A program made the translations under genes and the position numbers. Below, one piece after another: positions 1-10,340 of a stretch of DNA of 64,000 nt (its first letter is position 1; every line of letters begins with the position of its first letter). The notes below the pieces were generated by a model. It made no database searches and was not told the origin of the DNA. It saw only the letters and a list, made by a program, of their open reading frames with translations. Source of the stretch: JAIBJN01 sp963839745 (lineage in GTDB: Bacteria; Actinomycetota; Thermoleophilia; Gaiellales; Gaiellaceae). Location of the stretch: the NCBI GenBank assembly GCA_963839745.1, contig CAWIWC010000014.1, positions 62,001 through 126,000 of the forward strand, in the 5' to 3' direction.

Positions 1-570
1 GCCTGGTTCGTCGCCATCGCCACAGTCCCGGCTGCGGCGATCGGGGCGCTCGGCGAGAACCTGATCGCCGACCACCTGGGCGAGCCGTGGCAGATCGCCA
101 TCTTCCTGGCCGTCTTCGGCGTCCTCCTCTGGGTGGCGGACAAGACACCTGCCACCAAGGAGATGTCGGATCTCGGCCCAGGGACCGCCCTCGCGGTCGG
201 CTTCGCCCAGAGCCTCGCGCTGATGCCGGGCGTCTCGCGCTCGGGGATCACGATTACCATGGCGCGCTTCCTGGGGCTCGACCGGGATTCCGCCGCACGG
301 TTCTCCTTCCTGCTGCTGATCCCCATCGTCTTCGGGGCGTCGCTCTGGAAAGGCGTCACGGACGTGCTGCTCGGTGACCTCCCGCCGGGGTGGCAAGGGC
401 CGTTCCTCGTCGGGATGATCGCGGCGGCGGGAAGTGGCCTCCTGGCGATCTGGGGCCTCCTCGGCTACGTGCGGCGGCACAACTACACGCTGTTCGTCGT
501 CTACCGTCTCATCCTGGCGGCATTCATCCTCCTGCTGATCGCCACCAACGTGCGGTCGGCCACGTTCTAA
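1..570 (+). CDS. uppP: Undecaprenyl-diphosphatase UppP (BacA family), 5' end outside window
   Basis: Integral membrane enzyme that dephosphorylates undecaprenyl diphosphate to recycle the lipid carrier for cell-wall polymers. The open frame runs from base 1 to a TAA at 568-570 and gives the last 189 residues of a family that is usually about 270 long, so the N-terminal third is missing. The signature PGVSRSG lies at about 226-246 and is followed by an arginine-containing, membrane-embedded stretch (ARFSFLLLIP). At least four further hydrophobic helices follow. The next gene starts about 40 bp downstream, so the two may be co-transcribed. The family assignment is secure from the motif and hydrophobicity pattern. 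Confidence 0.93.
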   Translation, partial: AWFVAIATVPAAAIGALGENLIADHLGEPWQIAIFLAVFGVLLWVADKTPATKEMSDLGPGTALAVGFAQSLALMPGVSRSGITITMARFLGLDRDSAARFSFLLLIPIVFGASLWKGVTDVLLGDLPPGWQGPFLVGMIAAAGSGLLAIWGLLGYVRRHNYTLFVVYRLILAAFILLLIATNVRSATF

Positions 571-608
571 GATTCCTAGCCCGTAAGGAGGGAGGCACGA
601 CGGCAACG

Positions 609-2312
<1,704 letters not shown>

Positions 2313-2318
2313 TATAAG
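2313..2318 (+). promoter_or_regulatory. -10-like element of a probable leaderless promoter
   Basis: TATAAG lies 7 nt before the ATG at 2326 and there is no Shine-Dalgarno. Transcription starting at or next to the A of the ATG is inferred. No convincing -35 is visible because the sequence lies inside the end of the upstream gene. Confidence 0.4.
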
Positions 2319-2325
2319 ACGCGCG

Positions 2326-3069
2326 ATGCGCTGCCGGATTTGCGGCCGTGAGTTTGATCCGCGCGGTTTCCAGGTCGTCGTGCCTGGATTCGGCATGGGC
2401 TTCGACCGCGTGGACTGCGCGCTCGAGGCGAGCGCGGCCGGCGTCCCCCTCGTGGAGAGCCCTCCCCCGCTCCCGATCGCCGCGCGGCCGCAGGCGCTTG
2501 CGCTCCCAGTGGTCGCCATGGCCGGCGGGCCCTCTTTTCCGGCAATGGCCGCGGCGAGCACCGGACCGACCCTCCTGGTCGGCGCGAACCTCGCGCTCCT
2601 GGCGGCGGGGGCCGCGGCCACGATCTATCTCTGGCTGAGGGTCTTCAGCCCGGACGCCGCCATCCTGCTGGCGCCGGCGGAGAACGCGGCGGTAGCCTTC
2701 GCACGCTCGAGCATTGCCGCCGAGATCGACCTGACGCTCGAGCCCGCCTCTCGGCCGCAGCCCGAGACGGTCGCGTTCGGAGGCGGTCGCGGCGCGCCCG
2801 CCTCGCCGGCGGCCGGGTCGGAGACCGTCGCCGTCTCGAATCCCGGCCGCGTCACCACGCGGACGGCGTCCAACCCGAACGAGCCGGCTCCCTCCACGGG
2901 AGGCGGAAGCGGCGGCCCCGTGGTCAGGCCCGCCCCTCCCCCCGCTCCGGCGCCGCCGGTCCCGACCTCACCGCCCGACGACCGCGTTCCCGGCCCGACG
3001 CTTCCCACCCCAGGAATCCCCGACTCCGGGCCCAGCGGACCGGACGACGGCACGCGGCTGGGCAGCTGA
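2326..3069 (+). CDS. Zinc-ribbon-headed single-pass membrane protein, function unknown
   Basis: 247 residues. The start is placed at the ATG just after TATAAG, because the protein then begins MRCRICG, a CxxC knuckle resembling half of a zinc ribbon. A second Cys follows in DRVDCAL (about residue 31). The middle carries one strong membrane helix (about residues 83-105, LLVGANLALLAAGAAATIYLWL). The C-terminal half is a low-complexity Pro/Gly/Thr/Ser tail typical of an extracellular linker. It begins 13 bp after the cyclase stop. I do not recognise the family; a regulatory or scaffold role is only a guess. Confidence 0.65.
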   Translation: MRCRICGREFDPRGFQVVVPGFGMGFDRVDCALEASAAGVPLVESPPPLPIAARPQALALPVVAMAGGPSFPAMAAASTGPTLLVGANLALLAAGAAATIYLWLRVFSPDAAILLAPAENAAVAFARSSIAAEIDLTLEPASRPQPETVAFGGGRGAPASPAAGSETVAVSNPGRVTTRTASNPNEPAPSTGGGSGGPVVRPAPPPAPAPPVPTSPPDDRVPGPTLPTPGIPDSGPSGPDDGTRLGS

Positions 3070-3095
3070 TCTTTCCCGCGCGGGCCTGAGCCCGG

Positions 3096-3887
3096 ATGCG
3101 CTGGATCGTCGCACTCGTCGTCACGGCCGCAGGGGTCGCGCTCGGCTTCGCGGGCCTGGTCCTGCTCCGCGACGACGGGCCGGAGGAGCTCCTTCCCGAC
3201 CTCGACCAGGCCGTCCCCTCTGAGCTCGCAATCGTCCAGGAGGGCGACACGTACAGGCTCACCTTCGCCTCGGCGGTGGACAACGTCGGGCGAGGGCCGC
3301 TCCTCATCGCAGGCGAGCGCCCCGACCTCTCCGTGCGGGTCATGGAGGTGCAGCAGGTCGTCCGCAGCTCCGACGGCTCGACGAGAGAGCGGTCGGTCGA
3401 GGGTGAGATCCGCTACGTCCGCTCGGAGACACACGCGCACTGGCACCTGCTCGACTTCGAGCGCTACGAGCTGCGAAACGCCGCGGACGGCGAGCTCGTC
3501 GACCCCGACTCGAAGACGGGCTTCTGCCTGGGGGACCGGTACGAGACGGACCGCGGCACGGAGCTCGAGAACGAGCCGGCCCAGCCCGTCTGGACGGAGG
3601 AGTGCGGCCGGCGGCGGCCGGGTCTCCTGACGGTGAGCGAGGGGATCTCGCCGGGGTACGGCGACGACTACGAACCGGCGCTCGAGGGCCAGTACCTCGA
3701 CGTGACGAGCGTCCCGCCCGGCCGCTACCTCCTCGTCCACCGCGCGAACCCCGACAGGTCGCTCGAGGAGAGCGCCTACGACAACAACGCCGCGTCCGTT
3801 CTCATCCAGCTGCGCCGAACGACGGGCGTGATCCCGGCGGTGCGCGTGCTCGCCCGTTGTCCGGGCTCCGAAACGTGCTCGGCCTAG
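3096..3887 (+). CDS. Lysyl-oxidase-like secreted or membrane-anchored protein
   Basis: 263 residues. An N-terminal hydrophobic helix (about residues 3-24) serves as signal or anchor. The body matches the bacterial lysyl-oxidase-like family: a conserved histidine cluster (HAHWHLLDFERYEL, about residues 110-123), then SKTGFCLGDRY and a late GRYLLVHRANPD segment. In animal lysyl oxidases such histidines bind the copper used for oxidative deamination of lysine. Whether the bacterial homologues carry the same cofactor cannot be judged here. It starts 26 bp after the zinc-ribbon gene and probably belongs to the same transcription unit. The 150-bp gap after it holds a small hairpin (3951-3966) and no gene. 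Confidence 0.78.
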   Translation: MRWIVALVVTAAGVALGFAGLVLLRDDGPEELLPDLDQAVPSELAIVQEGDTYRLTFASAVDNVGRGPLLIAGERPDLSVRVMEVQQVVRSSDGSTRERSVEGEIRYVRSETHAHWHLLDFERYELRNAADGELVDPDSKTGFCLGDRYETDRGTELENEPAQPVWTEECGRRRPGLLTVSEGISPGYGDDYEPALEGQYLDVTSVPPGRYLLVHRANPDRSLEESAYDNNAASVLIQLRRTTGVIPAVRVLARCPGSETCSA

Positions 3888-4037
3888 GAGCGCTTGGCGG
3901 GACGGTGCTCGCCGCCGTTTCGTCAAGCGCTCCCTAACTCAACATTAAGCTCGGGTTAGGACCCGACGAGCGGGGAATCGATCGGGTGAGGCTGTGGTTA
4001 CGGTGATTGAACTCCCACGCGAAGGGAACGCCCAGCC

Positions 4038-4988
4038 ATGCTCGAGCCTCTGATCGACCTCCTCAACACGAAGACGCCGCTGTACCCGCCGCTCGGGCGG
4101 ATCGTCGTCATCGTCGGCCTGTTCGCTCTGGCCTGGCTGGTCGCGCGCTCCAGCGGATGGGTCGCACTTCGCGTGCTCGACTGGCACGACCGGCGCCACA
4201 GCTCGACCAACGTCGAGGCGACGGGCAAGATGGCGAACCTCAAGCGCCGCGAGACGCTCGTCTCCATCATCCGCGCGGGCGTCATCTACCTCGCCTTCGG
4301 AGCGGCGATCGTGCTCTCGATCGCCCAGCTCACGGGCGGCGTCGACCGGCTGACGGCGATCGCTGGTGCGTCGTTCCTGATCATCGTGGCCGGCTTCGCC
4401 ACGCAGAGGATCCTGGTCGACATCCTCGCGGGCCTGACGATGTTCGCCGAGCGCTGGTTCTCGGTCGGCGACACGGTCACCGTCCACGCGGGCATCGAGC
4501 TCCAGGGCGTCGTCGAGGAGGTCTCGCTCCGCCGGACGCGGCTGCGCTCGGTCACCGGCGAGGTCATCCACATCCACAACTCGCAGATCACCGCCGTCCA
4601 GGTGCTCCCGCGCGGCGTGAAGGAGCTCGCGATCGAGATCTTCGTCAGCCAGCGCGAGGAGGGCGAGCGACTCGTCGCCGACGTCGCCTCCATCCTCCCC
4701 GAGGGCCCGACGACGTTCGGCCGCCGGCCGTGGATCGAACAGATCGACGAGCTCTCACACAACCTGACCAGGATCCGCGTGCGCACGACCGTCGCCCCGG
4801 GCCGCGAGTGGCTCGCGGAGGGCTTCTTCGCAGACCTGCTCAAGGAGCAGGCCGGCGACTCGCTGATCGTGCACGGCCCGGTGACGCTCGCGGTCGACGA
4901 GCGCGCGACCTGGAGCTACGCCCGCGCGAGCGGAGCGACACGCGGGACGTTCGCCCGCGGCCGCCGCTCGCCCGTCGGCGTTCCCTGA
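4038..4988 (+). CDS. MscS-family mechanosensitive ion channel
   Basis: 316 residues. Small-conductance mechanosensitive channels open under membrane tension and release solutes during hypo-osmotic shock. Three hydrophobic segments are visible: about residues 16-34, 80-100 and 110-130. The third runs into the family's pore-lining and beta-domain sequence (GFATQRILVDILAGLTMFAERWFSVGD, read in pieces). It is followed by the typical beta-rich cytosolic part with VEEVSLRRTRLR and HIHNSQI. Length is normal for a minimal MscS (about 280-320). The ATG start follows GAAGGGAACG. The family call is secure; the particular subfamily is not determined. Confidence 0.88.
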   Translation: MLEPLIDLLNTKTPLYPPLGRIVVIVGLFALAWLVARSSGWVALRVLDWHDRRHSSTNVEATGKMANLKRRETLVSIIRAGVIYLAFGAAIVLSIAQLTGGVDRLTAIAGASFLIIVAGFATQRILVDILAGLTMFAERWFSVGDTVTVHAGIELQGVVEEVSLRRTRLRSVTGEVIHIHNSQITAVQVLPRGVKELAIEIFVSQREEGERLVADVASILPEGPTTFGRRPWIEQIDELSHNLTRIRVRTTVAPGREWLAEGFFADLLKEQAGDSLIVHGPVTLAVDERATWSYARASGATRGTFARGRRSPVGVP

Positions 4989-5009
4989 GCCGCGGCCGAC
5001 AGGCACGAT

Positions 5010-5435
5010 TTGAAGCGCATGCGCCTCGTCACCCTCGCGTCCGTTCTCCTGCTCGCTGCGGGCTGCGCCACTGAAGGCGCCGGGGCGGAGGACCTGAGCC
5101 GCCAGGCGCAGACGCTCGTCCCCGAATCCGCGGAGGTGGTCGACATCAGCGAGGGCGCGTGCGTCCAGATCGACGGCAACCCTGCGTGCGCGCGCATCTT
5201 CCTCACCCTCGACGGCTCGGAGGACGAACGTGCCGACGAGCTCGTCCGCACGGCCGAGGCGGCAGGCTGGGAGGTCGCAAAACGCGACGAGCTCGGCGGA
5301 GGGACGGCGCTGGAGCTCGAGCGCCGCGGCTACCGCGCCATTGCCGCGGTGTGGACGACCACGTGTCCCGCAGACGCCGTCGACGAGGCCTGCGCCGACG
5401 AGATCCAGGTGATCGAGGATCCGTCAGCCGGCTAG
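5010..5435 (+). CDS. Small predicted lipoprotein, unknown function
   Basis: 141 residues. A positively charged N-terminus and hydrophobic stretch end in the lipobox LLAAGC (Cys about residue 19), so export and lipid anchoring are likely. The mature part is acidic and contains four further cysteines (ACVQIDG, ACARIF, TTCPAD, EACADE) that could form disulfides. The start is drawn at TTG 5010; an ATG at 5019 is equally possible. Its end overlaps the convergent aminotransferase by 4 bp. I do not recognise a family. Confidence 0.68.
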   Translation: MKRMRLVTLASVLLLAAGCATEGAGAEDLSRQAQTLVPESAEVVDISEGACVQIDGNPACARIFLTLDGSEDERADELVRTAEAAGWEVAKRDELGGGTALELERRGYRAIAAVWTTTCPADAVDEACADEIQVIEDPSAG

Positions 5436-6628
5436 AGGAGCGACGCGAGGCGCTCGATCCCGGCCTCGATCTCGTCCTCGGTGACGCGGCTGTAGGAGAG
5501 GCGCACGTGGCGCTCGCCCCCGCCGGCCGGGAAGAACGGCGGCCCGGGGACGACTGCGACGCCGGCCTCGAGCGCCTGACCCGCGACCGCGACCGCGTCG
5601 GCGCCTTCAGCGAGCTCGAGCCAGGCGAAGAACCCGCCCTGCGGCCGCGTCCAGGTAGCGCGGTCACCGACGTGGCGGTCGAGGGCGGCAAGGAGGGCGT
5701 CGCGCCTGCCCTTGTAGAGGCCGCGCGCCTGCTCGATCTGGCGGTCGAGGTAACCGCGACGCGCGTACTCCTCCAGGAGCCGCTGGCCCATCGCGCCCGC
5801 GCACTGGTCGGTGTTCTGCTTGGCCCAGACGAGCTTCGCCACGATGTCGGCCGGGCCCGCCGCCCAGCCGAGGCGGACGCCCGGGAAGAACGTCTTGGAG
5901 AACGTCCCCGCCTGGACGACGACGTCCGGCGCAAGGCTCCAGAGGCTCGGCGGACGCTCCTCGCCGAAGGACAGCTCGCGGTAGGCGACGTCCTCGATGA
6001 CGAGCAGGCCGTGGTTGCGGGCGAGCTCGACCAGCGCGTGGCGCCGCTCGGTAGACAGCGACACGCCGGCCGGGTTCTGGAAGTCGGGGATCGTGTACAG
6101 GAGCTTCGGGGCCCGGCCCGTGGCGAGCATGCGCTCCAGCTCATCGACGGCCAGGCCGTCCTCGTCCAGCGGCACGCCGTCGACCTGGGCCTCGAAGCCC
6201 TGGAAGGCCATGATCGCGCCGAGGTAGGTTGGCGCCTCGACGAGCACGCGGTCGCCCGCGTCCACGAACGCCTTGCCGACCAGCTCGAGGGCCTCGATCG
6301 CGCCGCTCGTCAGCATCAGCTCGCCTGACCCGGGCCGGAGCCCCTCGAGCCGCTCCAGCCGATCGGAAACGAGGTCGCGCGGGCCCGCGAGCCCTTCGGT
6401 CGGCGCGTACTGGAAGGGCGAGGCATCGCCCTGCTCGGCGAGCTCGGCGAGGATCTCGGCGATCACCGGGCCCGGGAACGTCGCCGGGTCGGGGAAGCCA
6501 CCGGCAAACGAGATCACGTCCTTCGCGCCGGCGAGCGCGAGGATCTGCAGCAGGCCGTCGCCTCCGCCCGCGCGCGTGCGCGCCGCGAAGAGCTCGTCCC
6601 AGGTGCGGACGTCCGGCTCGACCGCCAT
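5432..6628 (-). CDS. PLP-dependent class I/II aminotransferase (LysN/2-aminoadipate type)
   Basis: 398 residues. Fold-type I aminotransferase that transfers an amino group via pyridoxal phosphate. Seen: FAGGFPDPATFP near the N-terminus, TSGAIEALELV, EAPTYLGA, the NPAGVSLS segment, and the PLP-lysine motif TFSKTFFPGVRLGW (Lys about residue 226). This arrangement, without a GntR DNA-binding domain, resembles 2-aminoadipate and multifunctional aminotransferases. The substrate cannot be read from sequence. ATG start at 6628. It lies 26 bp downstream of the hydratase-like gene and probably ends that transcription unit. Confidence 0.85.
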   Translation of the reverse strand: MAVEPDVRTWDELFAARTRAGGGDGLLQILALAGAKDVISFAGGFPDPATFPGPVIAEILAELAEQGDASPFQYAPTEGLAGPRDLVSDRLERLEGLRPGSGELMLTSGAIEALELVGKAFVDAGDRVLVEAPTYLGAIMAFQGFEAQVDGVPLDEDGLAVDELERMLATGRAPKLLYTIPDFQNPAGVSLSTERRHALVELARNHGLLVIEDVAYRELSFGEERPPSLWSLAPDVVVQAGTFSKTFFPGVRLGWAAGPADIVAKLVWAKQNTDQCAGAMGQRLLEEYARRGYLDRQIEQARGLYKGRRDALLAALDRHVGDRATWTRPQGGFFAWLELAEGADAVAVAGQALEAGVAVVPGPPFFPAGGGERHVRLSYSRVTEDEIEAGIERLASLL

Positions 6629-6654
6629 GGGGAGATTCTGGCGTATCGGGCGGA

Positions 6655-7359
6655 TCAGGGCGCGATGGTCACGTCGACCGCGCCCAGCGGGCCGAGGTCG
6701 AAGTGGATCTCACCGCCGTCGGCCACCTCGAGCGCGGGCACGACGGTGCCGGCGATGACGACGTCGCCCGCGCGCAGGCGCTCGCCGAAGGCGTCGAGCA
6801 GGTCGGCGATGTAGCTGAGGAGCTCGACGATCTCGCCCGTCATCTCCTGTGGGTCGTCCGTGCGGGCGACCTCAGCGCCGTCGCGGACGACCCGTCCCTC
6901 GACGCCGGCCAGGTCGCCGCCGGCGCCGGCCTCGCTCGCCGGGCCCAGCACGACTGCCCGCTGGTAGACATTCGCGGCGAGGATCGCCTCGGGGTCGTCG
7001 GGCGGGAAGTCGATGTCGGCGAGCTCGAAGGCGGCGCCGAGCGCGCCAATGGCCTCGCGCGCCGCGTCCTCGCCCGCCCCGCCGGGAAGGTCGCTCCCGA
7101 GGTGGACGGCGACCTCGGGCTCGAGCACTGCCTTCGTCCAGCCGGCCACCGACACCGAGCCACCGGAGGGCACGACGGACTCCTGCAGGAGGTAGCCGAC
7201 GAGCGAGCCCTCGGTGCCGAGCCGTTCGAGCGCCGCGGGCGAGCCGAAGCCCGCCTTCCAACCGAGGTGTGCAGACCCGGCCCCGAGCCTGTCCCCGCGC
7301 CGCGCCAGCTGCGCACGAAGACCGCGCGCGACGCGGGGATCGTCCCAGGGCCGGGTCAG
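6655..7359 (-). CDS. 2-keto-4-pentenoate hydratase (MhpD)/FAH-superfamily protein, start codon unclear
   Basis: About 234 residues if it begins at CTG 7359. The C-terminal part (AGTVVPALEV, HFDLGPLGAVDV) and the N-terminal part (HLGWKAGFGSPAALERLG) match hydratases and decarboxylases that act on 2-keto-enoic acids in meta-cleavage pathways. The only canonical start codon in frame is GTG 7173. Starting there would remove 62 residues that look conserved, including GWKAGFG. Between 7174 and about 7400 the frame is open but has no ATG, GTG or TTG. CTG 7359, preceded by GAGGCAGGCAGG, is the most plausible start. The upstream amidohydrolase ends at 7370, so coupling is likely. An unseen frameshift is the alternative. 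Confidence 0.68.
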   Translation of the reverse strand: MTRPWDDPRVARGLRAQLARRGDRLGAGSAHLGWKAGFGSPAALERLGTEGSLVGYLLQESVVPSGGSVSVAGWTKAVLEPEVAVHLGSDLPGGAGEDAAREAIGALGAAFELADIDFPPDDPEAILAANVYQRAVVLGPASEAGAGGDLAGVEGRVVRDGAEVARTDDPQEMTGEIVELLSYIADLLDAFGERLRAGDVVIAGTVVPALEVADGGEIHFDLGPLGAVDVTIAP

Positions 7360-7369
7360 CCTGCCTGCC

Positions 7370-8998
7370 TCAAGCCAGGTCCGCGAACGGGCCGGTTGCG
7401 TGCACGACCTTTCCTCCCTGGAGGGTGAGGAGCGAGGTCACCTTGCGCAGCTTCTCATCCGAGACCTTGAGGTAGTCGTCCGAGAGCACCGCGAGGTCGC
7501 ACTTCTTGCCGACCTCGAAGGAGCCGAGCTCGTTCTCCTCCTCCGAGAACCACGCGCTTCCGACGGTGTACATCTCGAGCGCCTGGAGCCTCGTGACCTT
7601 CTGGGCTGCATTCGTCTCCACGCCGGCGAGGTTCCGGCCCGTGGACATGTAGAAGAGCCCGAGCCACGGGTTGAGCGGTGCCACGTTGGTCGAGTCCGTC
7701 CCCGCGCCGACCGGGATCCCGCTGTCGTAGATCATTCGGAAGGGCGGCCCTACGTTGGAGCTCAGGTACAGCCAGTCCTGCAGGGTCGCGCCGGCGCCAA
7801 CGCCCTTGAGACCCTGAATGTCCGCCTCGGTCGCAAGCGGGAGATGCGCGAGCGACCACCGCAGCGGAGCGATGTCGAACTCCTCCCCGACCATGATCAT
7901 GTCCGGGATGTGGTGCTCGTGGTCGGTCGCCGAGAGCGTGTGCTGCTGCACGCGCCAGCCGGCCTCCGCCACGACTCTGAGGTTCTCCATGAACTGGTCG
8001 CCGTTGCCGATCTGCTCCCCGACGCCGTTGATCCGGTACGTCTCGTCGCCGACCTCGCGGTAGATCGGGTCCATGTACGTCCGGAGCTGGTCGGTCGTCG
8101 CCGTCGGCCCGAAGTAGCGGTAGTGGCGCATACGCACGTCGAGGCTGCGCCCGCTCTGCTGGTAGAGCGTGTTCATGACCTTGTAGTCCTCGGGCTGGTT
8201 CGTGAGGTTGCTGGTGTCGTGGATCGAGGTCAGCCCGGTCGCGGCGGCAAACGCGATCGCGTCGGCAGTGCCGCGCACCTTGTCCTCGAACGTCTGGATC
8301 GAGCGAAGCGCGGTCGTCGCCGCGCCGGCGTTCGAGACCTGCCCGGTGACCGGGTCGGTGGTGATCCCGAAGCCGGCGAAGAACGCCGCGCCGAGCGTGT
8401 TCGTGCGCCCGTTGAGGTAGACCGCCCGCGTCGAGGTCGCGGCGTCGAGCTCGGCGAGCGTCGGCAGCCGCGCCTCGGCGAGCTGGTTCTGGTTCCAGCC
8501 GCCCGCGGCAGTCACGAACGCGCCCGCCGGGATGGTCGCGGCCCGATCCGCCACCGCCTGCTGGAGCTCGGCGATCGAGAAGACCGTCTCCATCCAACGG
8601 GTCTCGTAGCCGGGGTTCGTGCCCGTGCGGGTGAAGTGCGCGTGCGAGTCGATCAGCCCGGGGATGACCGTGCGGCCGCGGAGGTTGATGCGCCGCGTGC
8701 AGGTCCCCAGGTTCTTCCCCCGGTCGACGACCACGATGCGGCCGTCCTTCACTGTGAGCTGGGACGCCACGACGCCCCGGTAGTCGATGAACCTTCCGTT
8801 GTGCAGGATGATGTCGCGCGTCCCGTCGCACACGTCCGGGTTCTGCGACTTCCCACCTCCTGCCGCCCCGGCGGGACCGGCGCCTGCCAAGAGCGCGCTC
8901 CCTCCGGCGGCGAAGGCCGCGCCTGCTGCGGCCCCCCGGAGCAGCTCGCGTCGCGAGATGCTCCCGTCGAACGCCTCCTCGTGCACGTCGTCAGCCAT
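7370..8998 (-). CDS. Tat-exported metal-dependent amidohydrolase (amidohydrolase 3/YtcJ-like)
   Basis: 542 residues. Begins with a twin-arginine signal (SRRELLRG, then a long Ala/Gly-rich hydrophobic run), so it is likely folded in the cytoplasm and exported. The metal-site HxH motif is in IDSHAHF (about residues 118-124). Further ligand-like segments are QQHTLSATDHEHH and AGTDSTN. This is the long YtcJ-type architecture, which hydrolyses N-acyl or N-formyl bonds. The substrate is unknown. ATG 8998 is preferred over the upstream GTG 9016 because GGGGAGG sits 6 nt before it. It is first in a unit with the hydratase-like and aminotransferase genes. Confidence 0.85.
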   Translation of the reverse strand: MADDVHEEAFDGSISRRELLRGAAAGAAFAAGGSALLAGAGPAGAAGGGKSQNPDVCDGTRDIILHNGRFIDYRGVVASQLTVKDGRIVVVDRGKNLGTCTRRINLRGRTVIPGLIDSHAHFTRTGTNPGYETRWMETVFSIAELQQAVADRAATIPAGAFVTAAGGWNQNQLAEARLPTLAELDAATSTRAVYLNGRTNTLGAAFFAGFGITTDPVTGQVSNAGAATTALRSIQTFEDKVRGTADAIAFAAATGLTSIHDTSNLTNQPEDYKVMNTLYQQSGRSLDVRMRHYRYFGPTATTDQLRTYMDPIYREVGDETYRINGVGEQIGNGDQFMENLRVVAEAGWRVQQHTLSATDHEHHIPDMIMVGEEFDIAPLRWSLAHLPLATEADIQGLKGVGAGATLQDWLYLSSNVGPPFRMIYDSGIPVGAGTDSTNVAPLNPWLGLFYMSTGRNLAGVETNAAQKVTRLQALEMYTVGSAWFSEEENELGSFEVGKKCDLAVLSDDYLKVSDEKLRKVTSLLTLQGGKVVHATGPFADLA

Positions 8999-9034
8999 CG
9001 AAACCTCCCCTTTCACGGCGGCCTGCCTGCGACG

Positions 9035-9057
9035 GACTGTCCGATTGTCTGACAGTC
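9035..9057. promoter_or_regulatory. Inverted repeat upstream of the amidohydrolase, possible operator
   Basis: GACTGTC at 9035-9041 and GACAGTC at 9051-9057 form a 7-bp inverted repeat with a 9-nt spacer, about 37-60 bp upstream of the amidohydrolase ATG. Size and placement suit a TetR- or GntR-type operator, but no regulator gene is adjacent. It could also be part of a terminator. Confidence 0.3.
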
Positions 9058-9098
9058 AGCGGGACGGTGTCAAGGCACACCGTGAGACGTGCTGTGGT

Positions 9099-10340
9099 TC
9101 ACCCGCGAGGGCCTAGGGAGCCGGCGGCGCGGACGGCGTCTGACGCTCGAGGATCCGCGTCTCGATCCGCCGTGTTCGCGAGCGCAGCGCGATCCAGAGG
9201 AGCACGCGCGAGGAGCACCACCGGGCTGAGGACGATGAGGAGGAAGAGGGCGATCGCACCGGCGTCCCCGAGGAACCGGAGCGCGTCGTCGGCGGCGCCG
9301 GCGGCTCCTCCTTCGTCGTCCTTGTTGGCGGCGGGCGCCTCCTTCGTGTGCAGCACCAGCGTCAGCTCGGAGGTTGCGGCCTCGCGACGGTCGCTGCGAG
9401 TTTCGCGGCGGAGATCGCTGAGCTGGTTGCGACGGTACTCGAGGGTCAGCCGTAGGTCGATCTCCTGTGCCGGCGTCAGGTCCTCGGTCTCCAGCCTGAG
9501 CTCGAGCGCTCTGATCGCCCGCTCCAGCCTCTCGATGCGGATCTCGCGGCGGTCGATCGCCGCCTGCAGGTCGACGGTCTCGACCTGCTGGCCGGTGACA
9601 GTGCCGAGCTCGCCGAGGCGCACGATGGCGTCCTCGACGCGTGTCACGGGAACGCGAAGCGCCAGCTCGGCGCGGCCCTCGTTGCCCTGCGTGTCGATCT
9701 CCGTGGCGGCCACCCACCCGCCCAGCTCGCGCGTGATCGCCATGGAGTCGTTCGCCGCGTCGGAGAGCTCCTCGGCGTCGGCGAGGCGGACTTCCATCCA
9801 GAGCTTCACGTCGGTCGCCCGGCCAGAAGAAAGCTCGGGAACCTGAGAAGCGCCCGTCGCCGCTCGAGCAGCCGCCTCTTCCTCGGTCACGTCGCCCGAG
9901 AGCGCAACGCCAGAGTCCTTCTGAACCCACGCAGGGGCATCCTCGCCGGACCGCTCGAAGGCGGGAGCCGGCCTCGGCGGAATCGCCATGACCTCCGGCA
10001 GCGTGACCGTGGCCGGCGCAGCAGTGGCGCCGTTAGCAGGGCTGTCGTCGCCGGTTGTGCCTCCGCGAAACATGGAGAGGAGTCCGGCGAAGGCAACGAG
10101 GGACACGAGGAAGGCCGCGACCACATACGCAGGGCGGAGCCGCGGAAGAGCGAGCTTCCGCCTGGGCGGCTGCTGGCCGATCTCCCGCACGCGCTCCAGC
10201 AGCGTCGGCGGAACGGGCGGCGCCTCGGCGCGCAGCTCCCTGACGAGCCCCTGGAGGCGCGCCTCCCGCTCTCCCTCCGGGAGGGCGCCGCCGAGGAGCT
10301 CCTCGATCCGGTCTGGAGCGATCAGGTCAGGCGCGGGCAT
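9099..10340 (-). CDS. DUF4349-type membrane protein, putative partner of the ECF sigma factor
   Basis: 413 residues. The N-terminal cytosolic region (about 1-70) is followed by a membrane helix (YVVAAFLVSLVAFAGLL). Then comes a large extracytoplasmic region with a long helical coiled coil (IDRREIRIERLERAIRALEL onward, about residues 265-330). A second helix near the C-terminus (about residues 360-380) ends the region. This is the DUF4349 layout. The gene starts 14 bp inside the sigma-factor gene, so translation is coupled. By position it takes the place usually held by an anti-sigma factor, but no zinc-binding anti-sigma motif is visible, so that role is an inference. Confidence 0.75.
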   Translation of the reverse strand: MPAPDLIAPDRIEELLGGALPEGEREARLQGLVRELRAEAPPVPPTLLERVREIGQQPPRRKLALPRLRPAYVVAAFLVSLVAFAGLLSMFRGGTTGDDSPANGATAAPATVTLPEVMAIPPRPAPAFERSGEDAPAWVQKDSGVALSGDVTEEEAAARAATGASQVPELSSGRATDVKLWMEVRLADAEELSDAANDSMAITRELGGWVAATEIDTQGNEGRAELALRVPVTRVEDAIVRLGELGTVTGQQVETVDLQAAIDRREIRIERLERAIRALELRLETEDLTPAQEIDLRLTLEYRRNQLSDLRRETRSDRREAATSELTLVLHTKEAPAANKDDEGGAAGAADDALRFLGDAGAIALFLLIVLSPVVLLARAPLDRAALANTADRDADPRASDAVRAAGSLGPRG

